This document shows positions 48,980-57,803 of a stretch of 64,000 nucleotides of DNA, in pieces (positions within the stretch are counted from its first letter, which is position 1; each line of letters opens with the position of its first letter). The position numbers were made by a program, and so were the translations under genes. The notes below the pieces were generated by a model. The model was not told the origin of the DNA, searched no databases, and saw only the letters and a list, made by a program, of their open reading frames with translations. Origin of the DNA: Streptomyces sp. SCSIO 30461 (GTDB taxonomy: Bacteria > Actinomycetota > Actinomycetes > Streptomycetales > Streptomycetaceae); assembly GCF_037023745.1 (NCBI RefSeq), contig NZ_CP146101.1, positions 3,340,001-3,404,000 of the forward strand, given 5' to 3'.

Positions 48980-51067
48980 ATGGCTGATCGGGCAGCGCGT
49001 GCCATGTCGCTCCCCGACGACTGGCCGGCCCATCCGGATCTCAGCCTGTCCCTCAACCGTATGGGCAGCTTCGACTGGGATCTGGAGAACGGGCTGCTGC
49101 ACCTTGACCAGTCGGCGCTCGACGTGTTCGACGTGACGGCGGAGGAGTTCGACGGGCACCCGCAGTCACTGGCCGTCCGCGTCCCGCACAGCGAGGCGGT
49201 GCGGCTGGACGGGTTGGTGACCCAGGCGCTCAGGAGTGGCAGCAGCAGCTACGGGGCGTACTTCCGGATCCGCTGCCGCGACGGCAGTCTGCGCTGGACC
49301 CACACCCAGGGCGCAGTCAGGTGTGATGCCGCAGGGCGGCCCAATCGCATCATCGGGATCGTCCGCGATGCCACCCAGGAACTCGCCGACTCGTCCGCCC
49401 GTGTCGAGCTCGACGCCGAGCGCCGCCGTCAGACCAGTGTGGTGGAGAGCACCACGGCCGCGCTCGCCCATGCCAGAACGGTCGGGGACGTCATCGAGGT
49501 GCTGAAGGACTCGCACGGCCTGGAACGCCTCGGTGCCACCAGCATGGTCATGGGGCTGCTGGAGGCGGGCCGTATCCACCTGGTCGCGGAGGGGCCCGAA
49601 GGCTCGTTCGTGCCGGGCACCCGCTACACCCGGGTGGACGAGCAGTACCCGATGAGCGAGGTGATCCGCACCCTCGCGCCGCGCTTCATCGAGTCGAAGG
49701 AGGACTTCGCCGAGTCGTACCCGAGACTGTGGCCCCATGTCCGCGGCCTCGGTGTCACCTCGGCCGCGTACATGCCGCTCATCGCCCAGGCCCGGCCGAT
49801 CGGCGCGCTCGGGCTGCTCTACAGCGACAAGACCGGCTTCACCACGGAGGAGCGCAATCTGCTGGTCGCGCTCGGCAGCAGCATCGCCCAGAGTCTCCAG
49901 CGGGCGGTGCTCTTCGAGCAGGAACACGATCTCGCCGAAGGGCTCCAGCAGGCGATGCTGCCCCGGCGTATCCCCTCCGTGCCCGGCGCCCAGATCGCGG
50001 TCCGCTATCGCTCGGCCCGTCTCGGCCGTGACATCGGGGGGGACTGGTACGACGTCATCCCCCTGCCCGGCGGCCGGGTCGGTGCCGTCATCGGAGACGT
50101 CCAGGGGCATGACACCCATGCGGCGGCCGTCATGGGCCAGCTGCGTATCGTGCTGCGCGCCTATGCGGCCGAGGGGCACACCCCGGCGACCGTGATGGCC
50201 CGCGCCTCGGTCTTCCTCCATGAACTCGACACCGAACGTTTCGCCACCTGTGTCTACGCCGAGGCGGATCCGACCACCGGCGTGGTGCAGGTGGTGCGGG
50301 CCGGTCATATGGATCCGCTCCGGCTGAGCGCCGACGGCGAGACCCGCCGGGTGTCCGTCGGTGGTGGGCTGCCGCTCGGTCTCTCCGCCGAGTTCGGGCG
50401 TCTCGAGTACCCCGTGGCCACTATCGAGCTGGACCCGGGGGAGACCCTGCTGCTCTACACCGACGGTCTCGTCGAGCGCCCCGGCACCGATCTCGACGAC
50501 GGGCTCCGGGCGCTCGTCGAGCTGATCCACGGGGGCCCACGCAACCTTCAGCTGCTCGCCGACCGGCTGTGCGAGGAGTCCGAGGAGCGGGCGGGCGAGG
50601 ACGACGTGGCCCTCCTGCTGCTGCGCCGCCATGGCGCGCCCGCCGCCCACGCGGGCGGTCGCCTCCAGCAGCATGTCGCCCAGAACGACCCCGAGGCGCT
50701 CACCTCGGCCCGCCATATGATCCGGGCCGCGGTGCGAGTGTGGGGCGCGGCGGAGCGGGCCGACGAGATCGAGTTGGCCGCTGACGAGCTGATCACCAAC
50801 GCCCTGATGCATACCGATGGCGGGGCCACCGTGACCGCGCGGGTGCTGCCTGGGGAGGGGCGGCGGCTGCGGGTGGAGGTGGAGGACAGGTCCACCGCGC
50901 TGCCGCGGCGCAGGGATGCCGGGGAGTCGGGTGTCTCGGGGCGTGGGCTCATGCTGGTGGACCGGCTGGCGGACGTCTGGGGTGTGGAGTCGCGGGGCAG
51001 CGGCAAGTGCGTGTGGTGCGAGTTCGCCATGCCCGACCCGGCCACCGTCGAGCGGACATCCGCTTGA
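48980..51067 (+). CDS. PAS-GAF-SpoIIE phosphatase-HATPase regulator
   Basis: 695 residues; ATG 49004 is an alternative start. Order: PAS (~25-140, GSFDWDLENGLLHLDQSALD), GAF (~165-315), SpoIIE/PP2C (~325-545; IGGDWYDVIPLPGGRVGAVI, GDVQGHDTHAAAV, GETLLLYTDGLVERPG) and a C-terminal RsbW-like HATPase (~565-685; ADELITNALMHTDGG, SGRGLMLVDRLADV). Joining phosphatase and anti-sigma kinase activities in one chain is a Streptomyces speciality: it can both phosphorylate and dephosphorylate a STAS antagonist. The antagonist at 6530 is far away, so the true partner is unknown. Confidence 0.92.
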   Translation: MADRAARAMSLPDDWPAHPDLSLSLNRMGSFDWDLENGLLHLDQSALDVFDVTAEEFDGHPQSLAVRVPHSEAVRLDGLVTQALRSGSSSYGAYFRIRCRDGSLRWTHTQGAVRCDAAGRPNRIIGIVRDATQELADSSARVELDAERRRQTSVVESTTAALAHARTVGDVIEVLKDSHGLERLGATSMVMGLLEAGRIHLVAEGPEGSFVPGTRYTRVDEQYPMSEVIRTLAPRFIESKEDFAESYPRLWPHVRGLGVTSAAYMPLIAQARPIGALGLLYSDKTGFTTEERNLLVALGSSIAQSLQRAVLFEQEHDLAEGLQQAMLPRRIPSVPGAQIAVRYRSARLGRDIGGDWYDVIPLPGGRVGAVIGDVQGHDTHAAAVMGQLRIVLRAYAAEGHTPATVMARASVFLHELDTERFATCVYAEADPTTGVVQVVRAGHMDPLRLSADGETRRVSVGGGLPLGLSAEFGRLEYPVATIELDPGETLLLYTDGLVERPGTDLDDGLRALVELIHGGPRNLQLLADRLCEESEERAGEDDVALLLLRRHGAPAAHAGGRLQQHVAQNDPEALTSARHMIRAAVRVWGAAERADEIELAADELITNALMHTDGGATVTARVLPGEGRRLRVEVEDRSTALPRRRDAGESGVSGRGLMLVDRLADVWGVESRGSGKCVWCEFAMPDPATVERTSA

Positions 51068-51253
51068 CTCCTGCGAACCGACCGCGCGGCCCTGCCGTGC
51101 CAACCGATGCGAACAGGCGTCGAACCCGTGCCGAACCACAACCGACTGGTAACCATATGTAACTTGACGGTACTTGACCGTAACCGATCGCGGGCGATTG
51201 ACTTGGTTCTCCCCGTGTTCCGGGTTTCCGGCCTTCTAGGACATGAGGACCCC

Positions 51254-52645
51254 TTGAGTACTGAGCTACTGGCCCCGCTGGACCTGGCGTTCTGGCATCT
51301 CGAAACCGCCGACCACCCCATGCACCTCGGTGCGCTCGCCTGCTTCTCACCACCCGCCGGCGGTGAGCGCGACAGCGCGGAGATCCTCGAACTGCTCGCC
51401 GCGCGCGCCTGCGCCATCCCGCGGCTGAGGATGCGGGTACGCGATGTGCTGCTGCCGGTCGGCGGCGCCGCCTGGGCGGCGGACGAGGACTTCGACGTAC
51501 GGCGGCATCTGCGCCATGTGCGGCTGCCCGCGGGGGACTTCGCCACCGGTGCGACGCGGCTCGCCGGGGAGCTGATGGAACGCCCGCTGGAACGGGGCTT
51601 GCCGCCCTGGGAGATGTATCTGCTGACCGGCGGTCCCGGGGACCCGTTCGGGGTGCTGGTCAAACTGCACCACGCTCTCGCCGACGGGATGCGTGCCGTG
51701 GCCATCGGCGCCGGGATCTTCGACCAGGTCGCCGACGCCCACGGGGCCCGCTCGGGCCGCGGTGCGCCGCCCCGGAAGGGCGCGGCGCGCGGCAACCGCC
51801 CCGCCGGTCCTCGCTCCTGGCTGCCCGGCCCCGGCCGGATGGCGGACCTGGCCCGCGGCAGGATCGAGGACCTCGGTCGCGCCGTGGGGGTCGGTGCCTC
51901 CCTCGTCGGTGCCTCCCTCGCCCGTGCGGGACGGCTCGACCCGCGCGGTGCCGCCCCGTTCAGCGCGACCTCCAGTGGTACGCGGCGACTGGCCACGGCC
52001 GTGCTGCCCCTGGACGAGGTGCACGAGGTGCGCCGAGCCGCCGGCGGCACCGCCAACGACGTGCTGCTCGCCATCGTGGCGGGGGCGCTGCGCCGTTGGG
52101 TGATCTCGCGGGGCGACACACTGCCGCCGAGCGACCCCGGGGCCCTCGTGCCGGTTTCCCGGCGGCGGCCCGGTAGCGCGCCCGGTACGGGCAACAGACT
52201 CTCGGCCTATCTGCTCGGGCTTCCTGTGACCGAGCCCAATCCCTGGACCAGGCTCTACGCGGTCCGCACCGGAATGGACCGCAACAAGGCGGCGGGCCCG
52301 CTGCGCGGCGCGGGCGCGGTCGCCGTGCTCGCCGACCAACTTCCTGCACTGGCCCACCGCTTCGGCGCGCCGATCGCGGGGAGCGCAGCCCGGATGCTCT
52401 TCGACGTGCTGGTGACGAGTGTGCCGCTGCCCCGGTCCGCGCTGTCACTCGGCGGTTGTCCGCTGCGCGAGGTGTATCCCCTGGCGCCGCTCGCCCGAGG
52501 CCAGTCGCTCGCCGTCGCGATGTCCACCTACGGAGGCAAGGTGCACATCGGACTGGTCGCCGACGGCAAGGCGCTCCCGGACGTGGACGTGCTGGCCCGC
52601 TGCATGGCGGACGAGCTCACCGAACTGCTGTCACTGGTCCGCTGA
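51254..52645 (+). CDS. WS/DGAT acyltransferase (wax ester/triacylglycerol synthase)
   Basis: 463 residues from TTG 51254, which has GAGG five bases upstream and begins where family members begin (LSTELLAPLDLAFWHLETAD). No ATG is available in the right place. The active-site HHxxxDG is HHALADG with His139, His140 and Asp144. GGTANDVLLAIVAGALRRWV and LVPVSRR follow, and TSVPLPRSALSLGGCPLREV is the second conserved block. It esterifies acyl-CoA to diacylglycerol or alcohols for storage lipid. Confidence 0.92.
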   Translation: MSTELLAPLDLAFWHLETADHPMHLGALACFSPPAGGERDSAEILELLAARACAIPRLRMRVRDVLLPVGGAAWAADEDFDVRRHLRHVRLPAGDFATGATRLAGELMERPLERGLPPWEMYLLTGGPGDPFGVLVKLHHALADGMRAVAIGAGIFDQVADAHGARSGRGAPPRKGAARGNRPAGPRSWLPGPGRMADLARGRIEDLGRAVGVGASLVGASLARAGRLDPRGAAPFSATSSGTRRLATAVLPLDEVHEVRRAAGGTANDVLLAIVAGALRRWVISRGDTLPPSDPGALVPVSRRRPGSAPGTGNRLSAYLLGLPVTEPNPWTRLYAVRTGMDRNKAAGPLRGAGAVAVLADQLPALAHRFGAPIAGSAARMLFDVLVTSVPLPRSALSLGGCPLREVYPLAPLARGQSLAVAMSTYGGKVHIGLVADGKALPDVDVLARCMADELTELLSLVR

Positions 52646-52729
52646 ACCCCGCTGCCGAGCCCGGCCTGAGCTCCGGTGAACCCTGCGCCGAGGCCTGCGC
52701 ATGGCAGGGCGATGCGGCAGGCTGGTCCC

Positions 52730-53593
52730 ATGCCGGAACTTCCCGAGGTCGAAGCGCTGCGGGACTTCCTCGACGAGCACCTGCTCGGTAAGGAGATCGC
52801 CAAGGTGTTGCCCGTGGCGATCAGCGTGCTCAAGACCTACGACCCGCCGCTCACCGCCCTGGAGGGCGGTGAGGTCAGCGCCGTGCACCGACACGGGAAG
52901 TTCCTCGACATCGCCACAGCGGACGGGCTCCATCTGGTCTTCCACCTCGCCAGGGCCGGCTGGCTCCAGTGGAAGGACGTACTGCCCTCCGGATTGCCCA
53001 GGCCGGGCAAGGGGCCGCTGGCCCTGCGCACCGCGCTCACCGGCGGAGACGGCTTCGACCTCACAGAGGCGGGCACCACCAAACGGCTCGCCGTCCATCT
53101 GGTGCGCGATCCGGCCGAGGTCCCGGGCATCGCACGGCTCGGTCCCGACCCGCTCGCCGACGGCTTCGGACGCGGGGACTTCGCCGCACTCCTCGCGGGC
53201 GAGCCCCGCCGGATCAAGGGTGCGCTGCGGGACCAGAGTCTGATCGCGGGTATCGGCAACGCCTACAGCGACGAGATCCTGCACGCGGCACGGATGTCGC
53301 CTTACAAACTCGCCTCGAAGCTCGGCGAGGACGAGATCACCGGCCTCTACGAGGCCATGCGCGACACCCTGGCCGACGCAGTGCGGCGCTCACGGGGACT
53401 TGCCGCAGGGAATCTCAAGTCCGAGAAGAAGAGCGGGCTCAGGGTGCACGGACGCACCGGCCTGCCGTGTCCGGTATGCGGCGAGACCATCCGCGAGGTG
53501 TCCTTCCAGGGCTCCTCGCTGCAGTACTGCCCCGGCTGCCAGACCGGCGGCAGGCTCCTTGCCGACCGGCGGATGTCACGCCTGCTCAAGTGA
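52730..53593 (+). CDS. Fpg/Nei-family DNA glycosylase/AP lyase
   Basis: 287 residues from ATG 52730. The N-terminus MPELPEVEAL supplies the catalytic proline and glutamate exposed after Met removal. LRDQSLIAGIGNAYSDEILH is the helix-two-turn-helix, and the C-terminal zinc finger CPVCGETIREVSFQGSSLQY plus CPGC is complete. It removes oxidised bases and nicks the abasic site. Downstream-overlapping with nothing; convergent with the anti-sigma gene. Confidence 0.93.
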   Translation: MPELPEVEALRDFLDEHLLGKEIAKVLPVAISVLKTYDPPLTALEGGEVSAVHRHGKFLDIATADGLHLVFHLARAGWLQWKDVLPSGLPRPGKGPLALRTALTGGDGFDLTEAGTTKRLAVHLVRDPAEVPGIARLGPDPLADGFGRGDFAALLAGEPRRIKGALRDQSLIAGIGNAYSDEILHAARMSPYKLASKLGEDEITGLYEAMRDTLADAVRRSRGLAAGNLKSEKKSGLRVHGRTGLPCPVCGETIREVSFQGSSLQYCPGCQTGGRLLADRRMSRLLK

Positions 53594-53654
53594 TGCGCGA
53601 GTGCTTCCGGGTGCCCGGGTGCTCCCGAGCGGCCCCGGTGCGGTCCGCTCCGGA

Positions 53655-54341
53655 TCAGCGGTCCAGCGACACCAGCCGCTCACCGCTCTCGGTACGGATC
53701 TCCACATGGCCGATCTCGTCCGGCGTCAGTGCCGTGGCCACCTCGATGTCCAGCGGCTTGCCGGTACCTGCCGCCCCGGGCAGGCCGTAGCCGTCTCGCG
53801 GTACCGACCAAGTGGAGACGGGGTGCTCGGCACCGTCCTTGCCGACCACCACCAACTCGCAGGTCCGAGGACCGGTCACCTTCGCGAGCCGCAGCGCCAC
53901 CGCGGTGCCCCACTTCTTGCGGTGCAGGTCGATCGCCCCGTACACCCCGGTCGCCGCATCCGTCGCGACCAGTCGCGGCACCGTGTCCTCGGTACCGGCC
54001 CCGTCCCCGACCAGGCCGACGACGACCACCGGCAGCGCGACGATCAGCGCCGCCGCAGCCGCCACCAGCCGCAGCCTGCGGCGCGAGCCGCGTCTGCGGT
54101 CCTGCTCGACCGTGCCGAGCAGTCGGTCGAGCAGCGCGGCGGACGGCCGGGTCACCGGCGGCTCCGATGCACCGGGCACGCCCAGTTCGGCCAGTGTTGA
54201 TGCGACCGGAGCGAAGTCCGTCAGCCGTACCGCGCACAGGACACACTCCGACAGATGCTCCTCGAAGCGGAACGCGTCCGAAGGGCCGAGGACGCCCAGC
54301 GCATAGGCAGCCACATCCCTGTGCCGCTCCCGCAGATCCAT
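53655..54341 (-). CDS. Zinc-binding anti-sigma factor (RskA-like), orphan
   Basis: 228 residues from ATG 54341 with AAGGA upstream. The N-terminal ~90 residues are a ZAS/zf-HC2 domain with HLSECVLCAV (HxxxCxxC). One membrane helix (~97-115, LVAAAAALIVALPVVVVGLV) and an RskA-type extracellular domain (WGTAVALRLAKVTGPRTCEL) follow. Such proteins hold an ECF sigma factor at the membrane. No sigma gene is adjacent; the nearest ECF sigma is at 59915-60457 on the same strand. Confidence 0.88.
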   Translation of the reverse strand: MDLRERHRDVAAYALGVLGPSDAFRFEEHLSECVLCAVRLTDFAPVASTLAELGVPGASEPPVTRPSAALLDRLLGTVEQDRRRGSRRRLRLVAAAAALIVALPVVVVGLVGDGAGTEDTVPRLVATDAATGVYGAIDLHRKKWGTAVALRLAKVTGPRTCELVVVGKDGAEHPVSTWSVPRDGYGLPGAAGTGKPLDIEVATALTPDEIGHVEIRTESGERLVSLDR

Positions 54342-54579
54342 GGACCAATCCTTCGGCTCGTCGGCTACGAACGGTCCATACAAGTCGTACGTACCGTGGT
54401 GTCGGCATGGAATACGCACGGCAGCCCCGCCCTGCTCACTGGCACGCGTAAAACCGCGACCGAGCTCGGTGGACCCGGCGCTGGTGACCGGTCCCAGTGC
54501 CATCCCGAGATCGCCGGAACGGGCTCGAAGCGCCGACTGCGGCACACGGTCGCGTCGCCGATCCCCGCTGACCGACCGG

Positions 54580-54600
54580 GGATCACGGGACAGCCCTTAG
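54580..54600. repeat. Solo terminal repeat of the MITE-like element
   Basis: Matches the right end of the 31413-31610 element at 20 of 21 positions (25 of 26 including flank), with no partner end nearby. It lies 10 bases before the LytTR gene start, within its leader. Confidence 0.75.
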
Positions 54601-54610
54601 GATCCGCTCC

Positions 54611-55396
54611 ATGCTGCGCGTACTGGCTGTGGACGACGAGAAACCGGCACTCGAAGAGCTGCTCTTCCTGCTGCGTTCCGACCCGCGGGTGCTGAGCGCG
54701 GAAGGTGCCACCGACGCCACCGAGGCGCTGCGCCGTGTCAACCGGGCCCTGGATGCGGGTCCTGACGGGGATGATGCCATCGACGTGGTCTTCCTCGACA
54801 TCCACATGGCGGGACTCACCGGGCTCGACGTCGCCAGGCTGCTCGCCGGCTTCGCACGGCCGCCGCTGATCGTGTTCGTCACGGCGCACGAGGGCTTCGC
54901 CGTCCAGGCGTTCGACCTCGAGGCTGTCGACTACGTACTGAAGCCCGTGCGCCGGGAGCGGCTCGCGGAGGCGGTGCGCCGGGTGAGCGAGCCGGCGCAC
55001 CCGGTACGCGGCACCCGGGCGGCGGCGCCCGCGCTTCCCTCCGCGAACCGGGCGGTGCCCGCCGGCGATCAGATACCGGTGGAGCTCGGCGGGGTCACAC
55101 GCTTCGTGGCGATCGACGACATCACCTATGTCGAGGCCCAGGGTGACTACGCCCGGTTGCACACCGTGGAGGGGAGCCACCTGGTCCGGATCCCGCTGTC
55201 GACCCTGGAGGAGCGCTGGGCCGCACGTGGATTCGTCCGCATCCACCGCAGCCATCTGGTCTCCCTCAGCCGGATCGAGGAGTTGCGGCTCGACACCGGG
55301 ACCACCACGGTGCGGGTCGGTACCGCCGAACTCCCGGTCAGCCGGAGGCACGCCCGCCAGCTCCGCGACCTGCTGATGCGGCACGCACGCGGATGA
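54611..55396 (+). CDS. LytTR-family response regulator
   Basis: 261 residues. Receiver domain (~1-125) with DDE at 8-10, phospho-acceptor Asp63 in VVFLDIHMAG, and Lys in DYVLKPVR. A Pro/Ala linker and a LytTR DNA-binding domain follow (~155-258; DDITYVEAQGDYARLHTVEG, GFVRIHRSHLVSLSRIEEL). It probably partners the LytS-like kinase at 57800, with the symporter genes between. The leader contains a solo MITE end. Confidence 0.92.
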   Translation: MLRVLAVDDEKPALEELLFLLRSDPRVLSAEGATDATEALRRVNRALDAGPDGDDAIDVVFLDIHMAGLTGLDVARLLAGFARPPLIVFVTAHEGFAVQAFDLEAVDYVLKPVRRERLAEAVRRVSEPAHPVRGTRAAAPALPSANRAVPAGDQIPVELGGVTRFVAIDDITYVEAQGDYARLHTVEGSHLVRIPLSTLEERWAARGFVRIHRSHLVSLSRIEELRLDTGTTTVRVGTAELPVSRRHARQLRDLLMRHARG

Positions 55397-55618
55397 CGGA
55401 CCTTCCCGGTGGTACCCCGCTGAACCGGACCGCGACGCGCCTCGCGTGCGAGTTCGGCCCCACGTCGGTTCGGGTCCCCGTGATCAGGGCGATCCGGCCA
55501 CCGGACCTGACACCTCTGGGTCCCCGACTGGCTCCCGCGTAGACTCCCTGGATCCGGATGCTCGGACATCTGTCTGAACGTCGGAACGATCGCCGAGCGC
55601 CGCGGGGAGGGACCGTCC

Positions 55619-56026
55619 ATGTCTGCGGAGTCCGCGGAGCCCGCCGAGCCCGCGAAGCAGCCACCTCGCCGTGAAGTGGTCACGGGCGTACCCCGTGCGG
55701 GGCGCCGCACGCCCGGGCACATCCCGGCCCGCTCGCAGAGCGGCGACCAGACCCCCATCGGCGGGGTGTACGTCCGCTCCCTGATACGCAGCCAGCGTCG
55801 CGCGGCACTCGCCGCGCTGGGCGCACTCGCCCTGCTCGTCGGCACGCTGCCACTGCTGTTCGCGCTGCCCACCGAAGTGCTGGGGTTCCTCTCCTCGCCC
55901 CAGCCGTTCGTCTGGGCGGCCCTCGGGTTGGCCGTGTATCCGGTGATGTGGGGCATCGCCCGCTGGTACGTCCGCCGCGCGGAGCGCAACGAGCGCGACT
56001 TCACCGCACTGGTCGAAGGCCGCTGA
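55619..56026 (+). CDS. DUF485-type membrane protein
   Basis: 135 residues. The first ~55 are hydrophilic, then two membrane helices (LAALGALALLVGTLPLLFAL and FVWAALGLAVYPVMWGIARW), then YVRRAERNERDFTALVEGR. Small DUF485 proteins are encoded with acetate-type sodium:solute symporters (YjcH with ActP). The symporter gene follows 22 bases downstream, so they form one unit. Confidence 0.85.
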   Translation: MSAESAEPAEPAKQPPRREVVTGVPRAGRRTPGHIPARSQSGDQTPIGGVYVRSLIRSQRRAALAALGALALLVGTLPLLFALPTEVLGFLSSPQPFVWAALGLAVYPVMWGIARWYVRRAERNERDFTALVEGR

Positions 56027-56048
56027 GCACACCAGGGGAGAACGGACG

Positions 56049-57803
56049 GTGAACCAGACCCACGCGGTGGCGGCAGTCGCCTTCGTCGTGCTCGCGACCG
56101 TCCTCATCGGCGCACTCGGGCTGCGGATATCCCGCACCACATCGGACTTCTACGTCGCCTCACGCACGGTCGGGCCCGGCCTCAACGCCGCCGCCATCAG
56201 CGGCGAGTACCTCTCCGCCGCCTCCTTCCTCGGCATAGCGGGATTGGTGCTGCTCCAAGGCCCGGGGATGCTCTGGTACCCGGTCGGCTACACCGCCGGA
56301 TATCTCGTCCTCCTGGTGCTCGTCGCGGCCCCGCTGCGCCGCTCGGGCGCATACACGCTCTCCGACTTCGCCGAGGCCCGGCTTGAATCGACCAGCGTGC
56401 GCAGACTCGCCAGTCTCTTCGTCGTCGGCATCGGCTGGCTGTACCTGCTGCCGCAGCTCCAGGGCGCAGGCCTCACGCTGGAGATACTCACCGGCGCGCC
56501 CGGCTGGGTGGGCGGGCTGGTCGTCGCCTTCGTCGTCACCGGGGCGGTCGCGGCGGGCGGAATGCGATCCATCACCTTCGTCCAGGCCTTCCAGTACTGG
56601 CTCAAGCTGACCGCACTGCTCGTACCCGCGCTGTTCCTGGCCGCCGCCTGGGCGGGCGACGACGCGCCGCGCGCACGCTTCGACGCCCCAGCCGTGTTCC
56701 GCGAGCACACCGTCGTACGGGTCGGCGACACCGTACGGGTCGAGCTGGAGCAGCCCCTCACCGTCGAAGTCACCGGCACCGTGGACGGCACCCGGTACGA
56801 CGGTGAGCGGCTCGGTCTCGCCGAGGGCACGCACCGGTTCGACACCGGGACCAGGATCGGCTTTCCGCGCGGCGCGTCCGTCCCCGAACGGGCCACCAGC
56901 GGCACGGATCCGTCCAGCTGGTCCCAGCCGCTCGCGGGCGGGCGGGACGGCTACCAGCTGTACGCCACCTACGGACTCATCCTCGCCACCTTCCTCGGCA
57001 CGATGGGGCTTCCGCATGTCGCCGTGCGCTTCTACACCAGCCCCAACGGACGCGCCGCGCGGCGCACCACCCTGGTCGTCCTCGGGATGATCGGCGTCTT
57101 CTATCTGCTGCCGCCCGTCTACGGAGCCCTCGGCCGGATCTACGCCCCGGAGCTGAGCCTCACCGGCGCCGCCGACGCCGCCGTGCTCGTGCTCCCCGAG
57201 CGGATGCTCGGCGGGCCCGCCGGAGACCTGCTCGGTGCGCTGCTCGCGGCCGGCGCGTTCGCCGCGTTCCTGTCCACGGCATCCGGGCTGACCATGTCCG
57301 TGGCGGGGGTGCTCACTCAGGACGTGCTGCCCGCCCGCGGGGTACGGCACTTCCGGCTCGCCACGGTCGCGGCGACGGCCGTACCGCTCGCCGTCAGCGT
57401 CTTCGCCTCCCATGTGCCGGTCGCCGACGCCGTCGGACTCGCCTTCGCCGTCTCCGCCTCGTCCTTCTGCCCCCTGCTGGTGCTCGGCATCTGGTGGCGG
57501 CGGCTGACTCCGCCGGGCGCCGCGGCGGGGCTCGTCGCGGGCGGCGGCGCGGCCCTGGCCGCGGTGATGGCGACCCGCACCGGGCTCGCCCCCGGTGGCT
57601 GGGCGCACACGCTGATGGCCTGGCCCGCGGTCTGGTCGGTGCCGCTGGGCTTCCTCACCATGGTGTCGGTGTCACTGGCGACGCCCCGGCACATACCGTC
57701 CGGGGCGGACGCCATCCTCGCGCGGTTCCACCTGCCGGAGCACCTCGCGTCACGGCCCCAGCCGGCCGATTCGGTGGAAGCGATCCCAGGGAGGCGGCGA
57801 TGA
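56049..57803 (+). CDS. Sodium:solute symporter (acetate/monocarboxylate ActP-like)
   Basis: 584 residues from GTG 56049, with GGGGAG upstream. About 13 membrane helices of the SSS fold: SDFYVASRTVGPGLNAAAIS, GEYLSAASFLGIAGLVLLQG, FLGTMGLPHVAVRFYTSPNG and LLAAGAFAAFLSTASGLTMS are typical of the ActP branch. An ~85-residue extracellular insert (~210-300) rich in Asp, Thr and Arg is also seen in actinobacterial members. The likely substrate is a short monocarboxylate. It overlaps the LytS gene by 4 bases. Confidence 0.92.
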   Translation: MNQTHAVAAVAFVVLATVLIGALGLRISRTTSDFYVASRTVGPGLNAAAISGEYLSAASFLGIAGLVLLQGPGMLWYPVGYTAGYLVLLVLVAAPLRRSGAYTLSDFAEARLESTSVRRLASLFVVGIGWLYLLPQLQGAGLTLEILTGAPGWVGGLVVAFVVTGAVAAGGMRSITFVQAFQYWLKLTALLVPALFLAAAWAGDDAPRARFDAPAVFREHTVVRVGDTVRVELEQPLTVEVTGTVDGTRYDGERLGLAEGTHRFDTGTRIGFPRGASVPERATSGTDPSSWSQPLAGGRDGYQLYATYGLILATFLGTMGLPHVAVRFYTSPNGRAARRTTLVVLGMIGVFYLLPPVYGALGRIYAPELSLTGAADAAVLVLPERMLGGPAGDLLGALLAAGAFAAFLSTASGLTMSVAGVLTQDVLPARGVRHFRLATVAATAVPLAVSVFASHVPVADAVGLAFAVSASSFCPLLVLGIWWRRLTPPGAAAGLVAGGGAALAAVMATRTGLAPGGWAHTLMAWPAVWSVPLGFLTMVSVSLATPRHIPSGADAILARFHLPEHLASRPQPADSVEAIPGRRR

